DNA from: Paracoccaceae bacterium
Lineage (GTDB): Bacteria > Pseudomonadota > Alphaproteobacteria > Rhodobacterales > Rhodobacteraceae
Assembly (NCBI GenBank): GCA_947468085.1
Contig: CANIKY010000005.1
Location: 1-53,390 of the forward strand
DNA length: 53,390 bases
Direction: 5' to 3'
The notes beneath the pieces were generated by a model. The model saw only the letters and a program-made list of their open reading frames with translations, made no database searches and had not been told where the DNA came from. Of the stretch, positions 8,818 to 17,967 are shown piece after piece; the stretch's first letter is position 1, and each line of letters starts with the position of its first letter. A program made the position numbers and the translations under genes.

Positions 8818-9795
8818 ATGATCTCAAACTTCACCCAGCGCCGCCGCTTTTCTGACCTGTCAGAACAAGATATTTTAGCACTTGCCATATCGTCAGAAGA
8901 AGACGATGCACAGATTTATCGCAGCTATGGCCAGATGCTGCGGGCAGATTACCCCGCCTCGGCCAAAGTCTTTGACGCCATGGCCGTGGAAGAGAACGGC
9001 CACCGCCAATTGCTGATCGACATGCACCGCACACGCTTTGGCGAGGTGATACCCCTGATCCGGCGCGAACATGTCGCAGGCTTTCACGCACGCCGCCCGA
9101 TCTGGTTGACCAAGAACCTGTCGCTGGCGACGATTCGCAGCGAAGCCTCGGGGATGGAGGCGCAGGCGACCAAGTTTTACACGCTCGCGGCGGGGCGCAC
9201 GTCTGATGCGGCCACGCGCAAATTGCTGGGCGATCTGGCGGCGGCAGAGGCGGGGCATGAAAAATCCGCCGTCGGGCTAGAGGCGCAGCTTTTGTCGGGC
9301 GATCCACGCGCGCAAGAAGATGCAGGCGCGCGGCGGCAGTTTATTCTGACATGGGTTCAACCGGGGCTTGCGGGGTTGATGGATGGGTCGGTATCCACCC
9401 TCGCGCCCATTTTCGCCACGGCTTTTGCCACGCAAAACACCCACACCACGCTGCTGGTGGGGCTTGCCGCCTCAGTCGGGGCGGGGATTTCGATGGGGTT
9501 TACCGAAGCCGCGCATGATGACGGGGTGCTGTCAGGGCGGGGCAGTCCGCTTAAGCGGGGGCTGGCCTCGGGGGTGATGACAACGCTGGGCGGGTTGGGC
9601 CATGCGCTGCCTTATCTGCTGGCAGATTTCTGGACGGCAACGATCTTGGCGATGGCCGTTGTGTTTGTGGAGCTTTGGGCGATTGCCTGGATCCAGAACC
9701 GCTATATGGACACGCCCTTTGTGCGCGCCGCCTTGCAGGTGGTGCTGGGTGGGGCTTTGGTCTTCGGGGCCGGAGTGTTGATTGGGGGCGGTTGA
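8818..9795 (+). CDS. mbfA: Membrane-bound ferritin, iron exporter
   Basis: The 325-residue protein fuses an N-terminal rubrerythrin/ferritin-like di-iron domain (about 15-160) to a C-terminal VIT1-like membrane domain (about 175-325). The di-iron ligand motifs are visible: EEDD near 27-30, EENGH at 58-62 and EAGH at 144-147, with a further glutamate-rich helix at about 109-115. The membrane part starts with LAGLMDGSVSTLAPIFA, the VIT1-type signature. This architecture is that of MbfA, which exports Fe2+ and protects against iron and peroxide stress. An Irr-type operator immediately upstream indicates repression under low iron. The start at 8818 has AGGGG about 8 nt upstream. Confidence 0.95.
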   Translation: MISNFTQRRRFSDLSEQDILALAISSEEDDAQIYRSYGQMLRADYPASAKVFDAMAVEENGHRQLLIDMHRTRFGEVIPLIRREHVAGFHARRPIWLTKNLSLATIRSEASGMEAQATKFYTLAAGRTSDAATRKLLGDLAAAEAGHEKSAVGLEAQLLSGDPRAQEDAGARRQFILTWVQPGLAGLMDGSVSTLAPIFATAFATQNTHTTLLVGLAASVGAGISMGFTEAAHDDGVLSGRGSPLKRGLASGVMTTLGGLGHALPYLLADFWTATILAMAVVFVELWAIAWIQNRYMDTPFVRAALQVVLGGALVFGAGVLIGGG

Positions 9796-9860
9796 GGTCT
9801 TTTAACCGGGGGCCAGCCCCCGCACCCGCAGAGTATTTGGACCAAGATGAAGAGGCGAAG

Positions 9861-10682
9861 ATGAAGATTATCTCGGAAAATCGGGCGTTTGGCGGGCGGC
9901 AGTTGGTGGTAAGCCACGACTCGGCTTGCAGTCGGGGTGAGATGACCTTTGGCCTATACCTGCCCCCACAGGTCGAGGCAGGGCGGGTGCCGGTGTTGTG
10001 GTATCTGTCAGGGCTGACCTGCACCCATGAAAACGCCATGGTCAAGGCCGGCGCGCAGGCTTGGGCGGCGCAGGCCGGGATTGCGGTGGTGTTTCCGGAT
10101 ACCTCTCCACGCGGAGAGGCGGCGGATGATGCCGCTTTTGATCTGGGGCGCGGCGCGGGGTTTTATGTGGATGCGACCGAGGCCCCTTGGGCGGCGCATT
10201 TTCACATGTGGACTTATGTGGCTGAAGAACTGCCCGAACTGGTGTTTAGCAATTTTGCGCTGGATGCGGAACGGCAGGCGATCACGGGCCATTCCATGGG
10301 TGGGCATGGGGCCTTGACCTTGGCTTTGACCTATCCTGAACGGTTCCGTTCTGTCTCGGCCTTTGCGCCAATTTGTAATCCGACGCGGTCAGACTGGGGG
10401 CGTAAGCAGTTTGCGGCCTATCTGGGCGCGGATGAGGGGCTTTGGGCGGCGCATGACGCGGTAGAGTTGCTCAAGGCGCGCGGGCTGACCTTGCCTTTGC
10501 TGGTCGATCAGGGGAGCGCGGATAAGTTTGTGGACCTGTTGCAACCGCAGGCGCTAGAGGCGGCCTTGGCCGGAACCCACGGCGCGTTTCGCTGGCAGGC
10601 GGGCTATGACCACAGCTATTTCTTTGTGGCGAGTTTCATGCAAGACCACATCGCCTTTCACGCCCGTGCGCTGCTGGCATGA
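9861..10682 (+). CDS. fghA: S-formylglutathione hydrolase
   Basis: The 273-residue alpha/beta hydrolase of the esterase D family hydrolyses S-formylglutathione to formate and glutathione, the second step of glutathione-dependent formaldehyde detoxification. The nucleophile elbow [10 protein letters not shown] places Ser at about residue 145; the acid lies in the DQGSADKF block (216-223) and the histidine in DHSYFF (about 251). [14 protein letters not shown] (47-60) is the usual oxyanion-side signature. ATG 9861 follows a GAGGCGA ribosome site; a reading frame open from 9675 is not used because it would overlap mbfA and add unrelated sequence. The glutathione-dependent formaldehyde dehydrogenase is not adjacent. 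It overlaps the next gene by 4 nt. Confidence 0.95.
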   Translation: MKIISENRAFGGRQLVVSHDSACSRGEMTFGLYLPPQVEAGRVPVLWYLSGLTCTHENAMVKAGAQAWAAQAGIAVVFPDTSPRGEAADDAAFDLGRGAGFYVDATEAPWAAHFHMWTYVAEELPELVFSNFALDAERQAITGHSMGGHGALTLALTYPERFRSVSAFAPICNPTRSDWGRKQFAAYLGADEGLWAAHDAVELLKARGLTLPLLVDQGSADKFVDLLQPQALEAALAGTHGAFRWQAGYDHSYFFVASFMQDHIAFHARALLA

Positions 10683-11125
10683 CGCTGTATATCGATGCCG
10701 ATGCCTGCCCTGTTAAGGAAGAAGCCGAGCGTGTCGCCACGCGGTTAAGGGTGCGCATGGTGTTGGTGTCAAACGGGGGCATCCGGCCCTCGGCCAATCC
10801 TTTTGTGGACAGCGTCTTTGTGGCGCAGGGGCCGGATGAGGCGGATAAGTGGATTGCCGAACACGCAGGGCCGGGGGATGTGGTGGTGACGGGCGACATC
10901 CCCTTGGCCGCGCGCTGTGTGCAAGGCGGGGCGCGGGTGCTGAAACACAATGGCGAAGAGTTGACCCGCGCCAATATCGGCATGGTGCTGGCGACCCGCG
11001 ACCTTATGGCAGATCTGCGCGCCGCAGACCCGTTTCGTCAGGGGGGCGGCAAACTGTTTGGCAAGGCGGATCGGTCGCGGTTCTTGGATGTGCTGGACCG
11101 CATGCTGAGGGCGGCGGCGGGCTAA
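10679..11125 (+). CDS. YaiI/YqxD family (UPF0178, DUF188) protein
   Basis: The 148-residue protein belongs to the conserved YaiI/YqxD family with a PIN-like fold. Characteristic blocks seen are IDADACPVK at the N-terminus, VVTGDIPLA in the middle and the [18 protein letters not shown]-terminus; acidic residues D6, D8 and the GD pair suggest a metal site. Biochemical function in the family is not established. The ATG overlaps the fghA TGA, so translation is coupled. Confidence 0.9.
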   Translation: MTLYIDADACPVKEEAERVATRLRVRMVLVSNGGIRPSANPFVDSVFVAQGPDEADKWIAEHAGPGDVVVTGDIPLAARCVQGGARVLKHNGEELTRANIGMVLATRDLMADLRAADPFRQGGGKLFGKADRSRFLDVLDRMLRAAAG

Positions 11126-11206
11126 GGCGCACGGCCCGACTTGCGGGGGCCTTATGTGTCGCATCCGCGACAGAATCAGGGCAGCCCCCGCTGATACGTT
11201 CTAGCC

Positions 11207-12181
11207 ATGACGCAGAATATCCCCCTTTCGCCCAAAAGCGCCGGTTTGGCTGAGGCCAAACACTCCCGGCACGTGGTGCTGGGGATTGGCGCTGCCATAG
11301 CGGGGTCGGCGGTTTTTTCGCTCAACGATCTGTGTATCAAGCAATTGTCGGGTGCTTATGCGCTGCATCAGGTCATTTTGGTGCGTGGGCTGGTGGGGCT
11401 GGCCTTTATTCTGGCCTTTGCCGCGCTGTCGGGGCAGCGGCAGGTGTGGCGGACCACGCGGCCGTGGATGCACCTGATGCGGGCCTGTATCGTGATGATT
11501 TCCAATGCCACCTATTTTCTGGGGCTAGCGGCTTTGCCCTTGGCCGATGCGGCGGCGATTGGCTTTGTGGCGCCTTTGTTGCTGACCATGCTGTCGGTCG
11601 TGGTGCTGCGCGAAAAGGTGGGCTGGCACCGGTGGGGTGCCGTGGTGGTGGGCTTGATCGGTGTGGTTGTGATGCTGCGTCCCGAGGGGCAGTTTCACTG
11701 GGCGGCCGTCTTAGTGCTGATATCAGCGCTGTGCTATGCCATCACCCAAACCATGACGCGGATGTTTCGCGATACCGAAAGCTCTGTCACCATCAACCTT
11801 TACACGCAGGTGGCGTTTATCATCGTCTCGTCCAGCATGGGGATGTGGACGGGGGACGGGCATTTGGCGGGGTCGTCCGATGCATCTTTGGCGTTTTTGT
11901 TCCGGCCTTGGAACATGCCGCCCATAGGAGACTGGATCTACTTTTTAGGCACGGGCGTGTCGGTGGCCATCGGCGGGTTGCTGATGGCGCAGGCTTATCG
12001 GATGAACGAAACGGCCTTGGTCGCCCCGTTTGAATATACCTCGATGCCTTTGGCGGTAATCTGGGGGCTGATCTTTTTTGGCACTTTCCCCGACCTGCAA
12101 GGTTGGATCGGGATTGCGCTGATCATCGGCGCGGGGCTTTATACCTTGTACCGAGAAGCGCGGAGGCATCATGCGGGTTGA
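11207..12181 (+). CDS. EamA/DMT-family transporter
   Basis: The 324-residue membrane protein has two EamA halves preceded by a hydrophilic N-terminus of about 25 residues. The first half begins AGSAVFSLNDLCIKQL and the second ends with the ALVAPFEYTSMPLAVIWGLIFFG motif, in which PFEY replaces the PFAY of the tandem pair upstream; it therefore belongs to a different DMT subgroup. It overlaps the HAD hydrolase gene by 11 nt and heads an operon with it and a cyclodeaminase-like gene. The substrate is unknown; the enzymatic neighbours hint at an amino acid-related compound, which is inference only. Confidence 0.87.
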   Translation: MTQNIPLSPKSAGLAEAKHSRHVVLGIGAAIAGSAVFSLNDLCIKQLSGAYALHQVILVRGLVGLAFILAFAALSGQRQVWRTTRPWMHLMRACIVMISNATYFLGLAALPLADAAAIGFVAPLLLTMLSVVVLREKVGWHRWGAVVVGLIGVVVMLRPEGQFHWAAVLVLISALCYAITQTMTRMFRDTESSVTINLYTQVAFIIVSSSMGMWTGDGHLAGSSDASLAFLFRPWNMPPIGDWIYFLGTGVSVAIGGLLMAQAYRMNETALVAPFEYTSMPLAVIWGLIFFGTFPDLQGWIGIALIIGAGLYTLYREARRHHAG

Positions 12182-12794
12182 GGCAGTCATTTTCGACATC
12201 GGCAACGTTCTGACACGGTGGCAGCCAGAAGCATTTTACGACCGCGTGATCGGGCCTGATCGCCGCCGCGCCCTGTTTGCCGAGGTTGATCTGCACAAGA
12301 TGAACGACGACATCGACGCGGGCGCTTTGTTTTCAGAAACGATCTATGCTTGGGCGGATCGCCACCCCGATTGGCGGGCAGAGGTGCGCATGTGGTACGA
12401 TCGCTGGATCGAACTCGCCTCACCGCGCATCGAAGGGTCAATCTCCTTGCTGCGGGCCTTGCGAGCCAAGGGGATGCCGTGCTTTGCCCTGACCAATTTT
12501 GGCCGCGCCTCATTTAAAGAGGCGATGCCGAAGCTGGAGTTTCTGGCCGAGTTTGACCGGCATTATGTGTCGGGGCGCATGGGGGTGATCAAGCCGGATC
12601 CGCGGATTTATCAGATGGTCGAGGACGACTGTGGCGTGGCACCTGACCGCTTGCTGTTCACCGATGACCGCGCCGACAATATCGCAGCCGCCGCTGCGCG
12701 GGGCTGGCTGACGCATCACTTTGACGGTTGGCAGCCTTGGGCGCAAAGACTGGTGGACGAAGGCTTGCTGACCAAGCAGGAGGCGGGGCTATGA
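12171..12794 (+). CDS. HAD family hydrolase (subfamily IA)
   Basis: The 207-residue protein is a haloacid dehalogenase-like phosphatase. Motif I is VIFDIGNVL (nucleophile Asp at about residue 9), motif II is ALTNFG, motif III is KPDPRIY and motif IV is FTDDRADN. The second Asp after the nucleophile is replaced by Gly-Asn (DIGNV), as in the YihX/epoxide-hydrolase-N subgroup of HAD-IA. GGAGG lies 4 nt before the ATG, inside the upstream transporter gene. It overlaps the following gene by 4 nt. Likely a small-molecule phosphatase; the substrate is unknown. Confidence 0.88.
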   Translation: MRVEAVIFDIGNVLTRWQPEAFYDRVIGPDRRRALFAEVDLHKMNDDIDAGALFSETIYAWADRHPDWRAEVRMWYDRWIELASPRIEGSISLLRALRAKGMPCFALTNFGRASFKEAMPKLEFLAEFDRHYVSGRMGVIKPDPRIYQMVEDDCGVAPDRLLFTDDRADNIAAAAARGWLTHHFDGWQPWAQRLVDEGLLTKQEAGL

Positions 12795-13699
12795 TCGAAT
12801 TTGTAGGGCGCGAGGCAGAGGCTGTCATGGACTGGTCCGGCCTGACCGCCGCCTTTGAGGCGGGGCATCTGTTGCCCCAGCCCAAGATCGCCGATCTGTT
12901 CCTATACCGCGACCGCGACGTGATGCTGGACCGCGCCGCCTGGATTACGGGCCTTGGTGCTTTGGTCAAGGTGGCCACCATCGTGCCCGACAATGGCGCG
13001 CGGGGGCTTCCGGCAGTCAATGGCGTGGTGACTTTGTTTGACGATGTGACAGGTGTTCCGACTGCGCTGATCGACTTTCATCTGGTGACCAAGTGGAAGA
13101 CAGCGGGCGACAGTTTGTTCAGCGCCTCAAAACTGGCGCGCAAGGATTCGCGGCGGTTTTTGCTGGTTGGGGCGGGTGCGATGGCGCGCGCGATGGTCGA
13201 GGCCTATAGCAGTCTTTGGCCCGAGGCGGAGTTTACGGTCTGGAACCGCTCGACAGAGGGAGCGCACAAGATGGCAGATGACGTAGCGGGCTTGCAGGTG
13301 GCGGACAATCTGGAAGCCGCCGTGCGCGCGGCCGATGTGATCTGCACCGCCACCATGTCGACCGCGCCGCTGGTTTTAGGGGCTTGGTTGCAGCCGGGTC
13401 AGCATCTGGATCTGATCGGGTCCTATACGCCTAACATGCGCGAGGTTGACGATCTTGCGATGCGCCGCGCCCGAATCTTTGTTGATGCGCGGGCCACAAC
13501 GGTCGACCACATCGGCGAATTGATGGACCCCATTGCCTCGGGCGCCATCACGAAAGCGGATATTTTGGCCGATTTCTATCAGCCGGACCTGTTTAAAAGA
13601 ACCAGTGACGACCAGATCACCATCGCCAAGAACGGCGGCGGGGCGCATATGGATTTGATGACGGCGGCCTATATATTACAACGTTGGAGGCAGCGCTAA
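12791..13699 (+). CDS. Ornithine cyclodeaminase/mu-crystallin family protein
   Basis: The 302-residue protein is of the OCD/mu-crystallin family, which uses NAD(P)H on imino or amino acids (ornithine cyclodeaminase, alanine dehydrogenase, ketimine reductase). Seen: the HLVTKWKTAGDSLFSASKLAR stretch, the dinucleotide-binding loop LLVGAGAMARAMVEAY and the C-terminal IGSYTPNMREVDD block. The ATG at 12791 overlaps the HAD stop; an upstream frame from 12728 is not needed. Family members with different substrates look alike, so the exact reaction is not called. Operon: EamA transporter, HAD phosphatase, OCD protein. Confidence 0.87.
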   Translation: MIEFVGREAEAVMDWSGLTAAFEAGHLLPQPKIADLFLYRDRDVMLDRAAWITGLGALVKVATIVPDNGARGLPAVNGVVTLFDDVTGVPTALIDFHLVTKWKTAGDSLFSASKLARKDSRRFLLVGAGAMARAMVEAYSSLWPEAEFTVWNRSTEGAHKMADDVAGLQVADNLEAAVRAADVICTATMSTAPLVLGAWLQPGQHLDLIGSYTPNMREVDDLAMRRARIFVDARATTVDHIGELMDPIASGAITKADILADFYQPDLFKRTSDDQITIAKNGGGAHMDLMTAAYILQRWRQR

Positions 13700-13704
13700 G
13701 TGCG

Positions 13705-14175
13705 TCAAGCCCTGTGATAAGGCCCGCCGCCCAGAATCGTCGCGGCGCGGTAAAGCTGTTCGGCCAGCATGACGCGCACCAGCATATGAGGCCAAACCAT
13801 CGCGCCAAAGCTGATCGAAGCATCCGCCTTGGCGCGTAAACTTGGGTCAATCCCGTCCGCCCCACCGATCACAAAGGCCACATCCTGCCGCCCGCCATCG
13901 CGCCAGCGGGCGAGTTGGGCGGCGAAATCTGGGCTGGTCAGAAGCTTGCCGCGTTCATCCAGCGTGACCAGCACAGACCCTGTGGGCACAGCACGGGCCA
14001 AAAGATCGGCCTCGGCGCCCATGCCAAGGTTTTTTTTATCTTCCACCTCATGCTCGACAAGCGGGCCCAGCCCAAGGGGCCGCCCGGTTCTGTCAAACCT
14101 TTGGACATAATCGTCCACCAGTTCGCGTTCTGGCCCAGCGCGCAGCCGGCCCACCGCGACCAGATGCACGCGCAT
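13705..14175 (-). CDS. rlmH: 23S rRNA (pseudouridine(1915)-N3)-methyltransferase
   Basis: The 156-residue SPOUT methyltransferase modifies pseudouridine 1915 in helix 69 of 23S rRNA in assembled 70S ribosomes. The C-terminal trefoil-knot signature is clear: FVIGGADGI for the SAM-binding loop, then the MVWPHMLVRVMLAEQLYRA helix and the conserved GGPYHR end. It follows rsfS directly, the usual pairing in bacteria. Its stop lies 5 bp from the end of the convergent cyclodeaminase-like gene. Confidence 0.97.
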   Translation of the reverse strand: MRVHLVAVGRLRAGPERELVDDYVQRFDRTGRPLGLGPLVEHEVEDKKNLGMGAEADLLARAVPTGSVLVTLDERGKLLTSPDFAAQLARWRDGGRQDVAFVIGGADGIDPSLRAKADASISFGAMVWPHMLVRVMLAEQLYRAATILGGGPYHRA

Positions 14176-14625
14176 TTAGACGGCTGCGTCTGTGTCAGTG
14201 CGATGGCCAGCCGACGGCATCCACATCTTTTCCAGCTGGTAAAACTCGCGCACTTCGGGGCGGAAGACGTGGACGATGACATCGGACCCGTCGATCAGCA
14301 CCCAATCGCCGGTTTCCTTACCTTCCATCTTGGCACCCATCTTGAAGCGGTCTTTCAGACGGTCTGACAGTTTGTCCGAGATCGAGGCCACCTGCCGCGA
14401 CGACCGGCCAGAGCAGATCACCATGTAATCGGCCACATCCGAGCGACCGCGCAAGTCGATTTGCACAATCTCTTCGGCCTTGTCATCGTCCAGCGAGGCC
14501 ATCACTTCGGCCAGTACGTCTTCGGAAGAATACTCAAGCGCTGCGGGCGTGGTGGCGCGCGTGGTGCGCGGCCCGACCGGCAAGCCGGTCGCAGGGTCAG
14601 AATGGGTCAGGACAAAGTCCTCCAA
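14176..14625 (-). CDS. rsfS: Ribosomal silencing factor RsfS
   Basis: RsfS binds ribosomal protein L14 and blocks subunit joining under starvation. The family core is clear: SLDDDKAEEIVQIDLRG, DYMVICSGRSSRQVASIS, GDWVLIDGSDVIVHVF and the REFYQLEKMW end. The start is uncertain: no ATG or GTG lies in frame before the core. The frame is open from TTG 14694, and another TTG lies at 14625, the boundary given here. A perfect GGAGGA sits 7 nt before a CTG codon at 14610, which would give a 144-residue protein beginning M-T-H-S-D. The first residues upstream of the core show no family resemblance. It ends directly against rlmH. Confidence 0.93.
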   Translation of the reverse strand: MEDFVLTHSDPATGLPVGPRTTRATTPAALEYSSEDVLAEVMASLDDDKAEEIVQIDLRGRSDVADYMVICSGRSSRQVASISDKLSDRLKDRFKMGAKMEGKETGDWVLIDGSDVIVHVFRPEVREFYQLEKMWMPSAGHRTDTDAAV

Positions 14626-14754
14626 GCAAACGCGCCGATCAGACCCCGGCGCAAGGTTTGGCTTCAGCCTAGCATTTAAGGTGCGAAACCTCAATGAACC
14701 GGCAGGCCAAAGGATAAGCAGGCGCGCTTAGCGGCGAATCGGGGCGGAAGCAAG

Positions 14755-15393
14755 CTATTGCACGCTGAAAGCCACTTCGTTGCGGCGATTCCACGGCAAG
14801 GTCCACGGCGGATCATAAAAATAGAAGAACGGGCCCGCCGTCAGCCGCAGCCCCTGCGCCTTGGCCCAATCGCGCAAGGCCGCCTCTTGCTTGGTCAAAA
14901 CGCTGTCGCGGGCAGCGCCGGAAAAGGTCAAAACCACCTGCCGCTGTGCTGGCAGTGTTAGAAAGCGGATGCGGTCGTCCTTGGGCTTTGGCAGGGTTTC
15001 CAGCGTGTAAGAGCCGGGCATCATGAACTGCACAGACCAAGTGCCTGCTTGTTCGCTTTGGGTGACGGGCGTGGTCATGGCAATCGTCTCGCCGGGCGCT
15101 TGGGCCACGGGGGTGGTCATCGCGACTTTGGCCCCACCTTCATTGTCACCAAAAATATAGCCCGCCAGCACACGAAACCCGCTGCTGCCGGCACCGCTGC
15201 GGTCTGCGCTTACCGTCACCTCGGCCATGATACGCGGCGCATAATCGCGCAGCTCTATCGGCCCGTCAGTGCGGGCCACGGTGTATTTCGGCGTTTCGCT
15301 GCCGTTATAGGCATCGGCCATGGCGGGCTCCTGTACGGCAAGGCCCCATAGGCCAAATGTGACGAGAGAAATCAGGTGTTTGATCTGCATCAT
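14755..15393 (-). CDS. Exported SOUL-family heme-binding protein
   Basis: The 212-residue protein belongs to the SOUL/HBP heme-binding family. The N-terminus MMQIKHLISLVTFGLWGLAV followed by PAMADA is a signal peptide, so it probably acts in the periplasm. Family blocks are Y-x-V-A-R-T-D-G-P-I-E-L-R, the duplicated I/V-AMTTPV elements and the LTAGPFFYFYDPPWTLPWNRRNEVAF C-terminus. The ATG at 15393 has GGAGGA on its strand 4 nt upstream; an open extension to 15534 has no such site and would bury the signal peptide. The physiological role in bacteria is poorly known. Confidence 0.88.
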   Translation of the reverse strand: MMQIKHLISLVTFGLWGLAVQEPAMADAYNGSETPKYTVARTDGPIELRDYAPRIMAEVTVSADRSGAGSSGFRVLAGYIFGDNEGGAKVAMTTPVAQAPGETIAMTTPVTQSEQAGTWSVQFMMPGSYTLETLPKPKDDRIRFLTLPAQRQVVLTFSGAARDSVLTKQEAALRDWAKAQGLRLTAGPFFYFYDPPWTLPWNRRNEVAFSVQ

Positions 15394-15578
15394 CGGTCCT
15401 CCGCAGGTATATATAGGGTGGCAGCAGCATTTTTTCAAATCTTGTGCAGGGTCAAGGCCAGCGCCCCGCCGTGCAGCCTTGCGAGACGCCCCGGAACGGC
15501 GTAAAAGATGAGACATGATCCGATTTTTTGACATCTCTGACCATAATCGCCTGCCGTGGCGGTTTCAGCGTGTCCTTC

Positions 15579-15638
15579 ATGCGCAGCGCACGTGCGGTTG
15601 AGTGTGTGCTTCTGCCCGCTGATGCGGGCTTCTCGTAA
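15579..15638 (+). CDS. Possible 19-residue leader peptide upstream of leuC
   Basis: A short ATG frame encodes [19 protein letters not shown] and stops 41 nt before the leuC start. Two adjacent leucine codons (CTT CTG) lie directly before a 6-bp hairpin, GCCCGC-TGAT-GCGGGC at 15614-15629. The arrangement resembles a leader peptide plus hairpin of an amino-acid operon, but there is no good ribosome site before the ATG, no U-run after the hairpin, and only two leucine codons. The frame may be incidental. Confidence 0.3.
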   Translation: MRSARAVECVLLPADAGFS

Positions 15639-15679
15639 TTTCTCGCATATCCCGAAAATCCAAACCGCAAGGAAGAGCC

Positions 15680-17098
15680 ATGACCGCTCGCACGCTTTAC
15701 GACAAAATCTGGGACGACCACATGGTTGATCAGGCCGAGGATGGCACCTGCTTGCTGTATATCGACCGCCATCTGGTGCATGAAGTCACCTCGCCGCAGG
15801 CCTTTGAAGGGCTGCGCATGACGGGCCGCAAGGTGCGCGCGCCGCAAAAGACCATCGCGGTGCCCGATCACAACGTGCCCACCACGCTGGACCGCGCCAA
15901 TGCCGCGACCATGACCGAGGATTCGCGCATTCAGGTCGAGGCGCTGGATAAGAACGCCAAGGATTTCGGGATCAACTACTACCCTGTGTCCGATGTGCGC
16001 CAAGGCATCGTGCATATCGTCGGCCCCGAACAGGGCTGGACCTTGCCCGGCATGACCGTGGTGTGCGGCGACAGCCACACCGCCACCCACGGCGCGTTTG
16101 GTGCGCTGGCGCATGGCATCGGCACGTCCGAGGTGGAGCATGTTCTGGCCACTCAAACGCTGATCCAGCGCAAAGCTAAGAATTTCAAGGTGGAAATCAC
16201 CGGAAGCCTGATGCCCGGCGTTACGGCCAAGGACATCACCCTGTCTGTAATCGGGGCCACGGGCACCGCTGGCGGCACGGGCTATGTGATTGAATACTGC
16301 GGCCAAGCCATCCGAGAATTGTCGATGGAAGGCCGCATGACCGTGTGCAACATGGCCATCGAGGGCGGTGCCCGCGCGGGCCTGATTGCGCCGGATGAAA
16401 AGACCTACGCCTATTGCATGGGTCGCCCCCACGCGCCCAAAGGGGCCGCTTGGGAAGCCGCTGTCGCCAATTGGAAAACCCTGTTCTCGGACGAGGGTGC
16501 GCATTGGGACAAGGTGATCATCCTGAAAGGCGAAGACATCGCCCCCGTCGTCACATGGGGTACCTCGCCCGAGGATGTGCTGCCAATCACGGGCAAAGTG
16601 CCCTCGCCGTCCGATTTCACCGGCGGCAAGGTTGAAGCGGTGCAGCGCGCCTTGGATTACATGGGCCTGACACCGGGGCAAAACCTGTCGGACATCAAGA
16701 TTGATACAGTGTTTATCGGCTCTTGCACCAACGGGCGCATCGAAGACTTGCGCGCTGCCGCCGCGATCTTGAAAGGCAAGAAAAAGAAAGACGGCATTCG
16801 TGCTATGGTGGTGCCGGGGTCTGGCCTTGTGCGCGCACAAGCGGAAGAGGAAGGTCTGGACCAGATTTTCCTCGATGCGGGCTTTGAATGGCGTCTGGCG
16901 GGCTGCTCGATGTGCTTGGCGATGAACCCCGACCAACTCGCCCCGGGCGAGCGGTGTGCGGCCACATCGAACCGCAACTTCGAAGGCCGTCAGGGCCGCG
17001 GCGGGCGCACCCACCTGCTGTCGCCCGCCATGGCCGCTGCTGCTGCGATCACCGGTCATTTGACCGATGTACGCGATTTGATGACTGAAACCGTGTAA
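15680..17098 (+). CDS. leuC: 3-isopropylmalate dehydratase large subunit
   Basis: The 472-residue aconitase-family subunit, with LeuD, isomerises 2- to 3-isopropylmalate in leucine synthesis. Iron-sulfur cluster cysteines are visible in [11 protein letters not shown] and in [39 protein letters not shown] is the aconitase signature. Length matches the bacterial LeuC family. AGGAAG precedes the ATG by about 6 nt. leuD follows after 12 nt. A long antisense open frame covers this gene but has no protein-family features. Confidence 0.98.
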   Translation: MTARTLYDKIWDDHMVDQAEDGTCLLYIDRHLVHEVTSPQAFEGLRMTGRKVRAPQKTIAVPDHNVPTTLDRANAATMTEDSRIQVEALDKNAKDFGINYYPVSDVRQGIVHIVGPEQGWTLPGMTVVCGDSHTATHGAFGALAHGIGTSEVEHVLATQTLIQRKAKNFKVEITGSLMPGVTAKDITLSVIGATGTAGGTGYVIEYCGQAIRELSMEGRMTVCNMAIEGGARAGLIAPDEKTYAYCMGRPHAPKGAAWEAAVANWKTLFSDEGAHWDKVIILKGEDIAPVVTWGTSPEDVLPITGKVPSPSDFTGGKVEAVQRALDYMGLTPGQNLSDIKIDTVFIGSCTNGRIEDLRAAAAILKGKKKKDGIRAMVVPGSGLVRAQAEEEGLDQIFLDAGFEWRLAGCSMCLAMNPDQLAPGERCAATSNRNFEGRQGRGGRTHLLSPAMAAAAAITGHLTDVRDLMTETV

Positions 17099-17110
17099 GG
17101 AACCGGACAG

Positions 17111-17716
17111 ATGGACAAATTCACCAAACTGACCGGCATCGCAGCACCCATGCCCTTGGTCAATATCGACACCGACATGATCATTCCCAAGCAGTTCCTC
17201 AAGACCATCAAACGGTCGGGGCTGGGGGTGAACCTGTTTGACGAGATGCGCTATAATCTCGACGGGTCCGAGATCGCCGAGTTCGTGCTGAACCAGCCTG
17301 CCTATCGCCAAGCGCAGATCATCGTCGCGGGCGAGAACTTTGGCTGCGGGTCGTCGCGCGAACACGCGCCTTGGGCTTTGCTGGATTTTGGCATTCGCTG
17401 CGTGATCAGCACCTCTTTTGCCGATATCTTTTACAACAACTGCTTCAAGAACGGCATTCTGCCCATCGTCATGCCGCAAGAGGTGGTCGACGTGCTGATG
17501 GAAGACGCCAAGAAAGGCGCGAATGCCCGCCAAACGGTGGATCTAGAGGCGCAGACGGTCACCACATCGGACGGGCGGGTGTTTCCGTTTGACGTAGACG
17601 CCCACCGCAAAGATTGCCTGATCAATGGCTTGGATGACATTGGCCTGACCATGGTCAAGGTCAAGGCCATCGACAGTTTCGAACAAAAGGCTGCAACCCT
17701 GCGCCCTTGGGCCTAA
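17111..17716 (+). CDS. leuD: 3-isopropylmalate dehydratase small subunit
   Basis: The 201-residue swivelling-domain subunit pairs with LeuC. Seen: [17 protein letters not shown] near the N-terminus, the [17 protein letters not shown] active-site block and [22 protein letters not shown] is present about 10 nt upstream of the ATG. The gene is followed by a strong intrinsic terminator, so leuCD form one transcription unit separate from leuB. Confidence 0.98.
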   Translation: MDKFTKLTGIAAPMPLVNIDTDMIIPKQFLKTIKRSGLGVNLFDEMRYNLDGSEIAEFVLNQPAYRQAQIIVAGENFGCGSSREHAPWALLDFGIRCVISTSFADIFYNNCFKNGILPIVMPQEVVDVLMEDAKKGANARQTVDLEAQTVTTSDGRVFPFDVDAHRKDCLINGLDDIGLTMVKVKAIDSFEQKAATLRPWA

Positions 17717-17742
17717 ATTCCGTCCGTCATCACCACCAAACG

Positions 17743-17771
17743 GGGCGCAGGACAGTCCTGCGCCCTTTTTT
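17743..17771 (+). terminator. Intrinsic terminator after leuD
   Basis: An 11-bp perfect GC-rich inverted repeat (17743-17753 pairing with 17755-17765; in RNA the loop would open by a few pairs) is followed immediately by six T residues. It lies 27 nt after the leuD stop. Confidence 0.92.
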
Positions 17772-17967
17772 ATGCCGACAAACACCCCCAGCCGCATCAA
17801 TTTATTTGCAATCAAAAGAAACCTTGCGGAAGATCAAAGTGTAACTTTGGAATAGACCGCTATCATGGCCCCGTGCAGATCACATTGCGTGCATTGCAGT
17901 TGCTTTCTGCGCCTGCGTCGAACTCCGCAGGCGTTCCAAGAAAGCCCATGTGAAGGGGGATAAGACT

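Noticed and set aside
15452-17533. 693-codon minus-strand frame covering leuC and leuD
   Set aside because: It is antisense to two unmistakable genes and has no recognisable domain; high-GC codon bias keeps it open.
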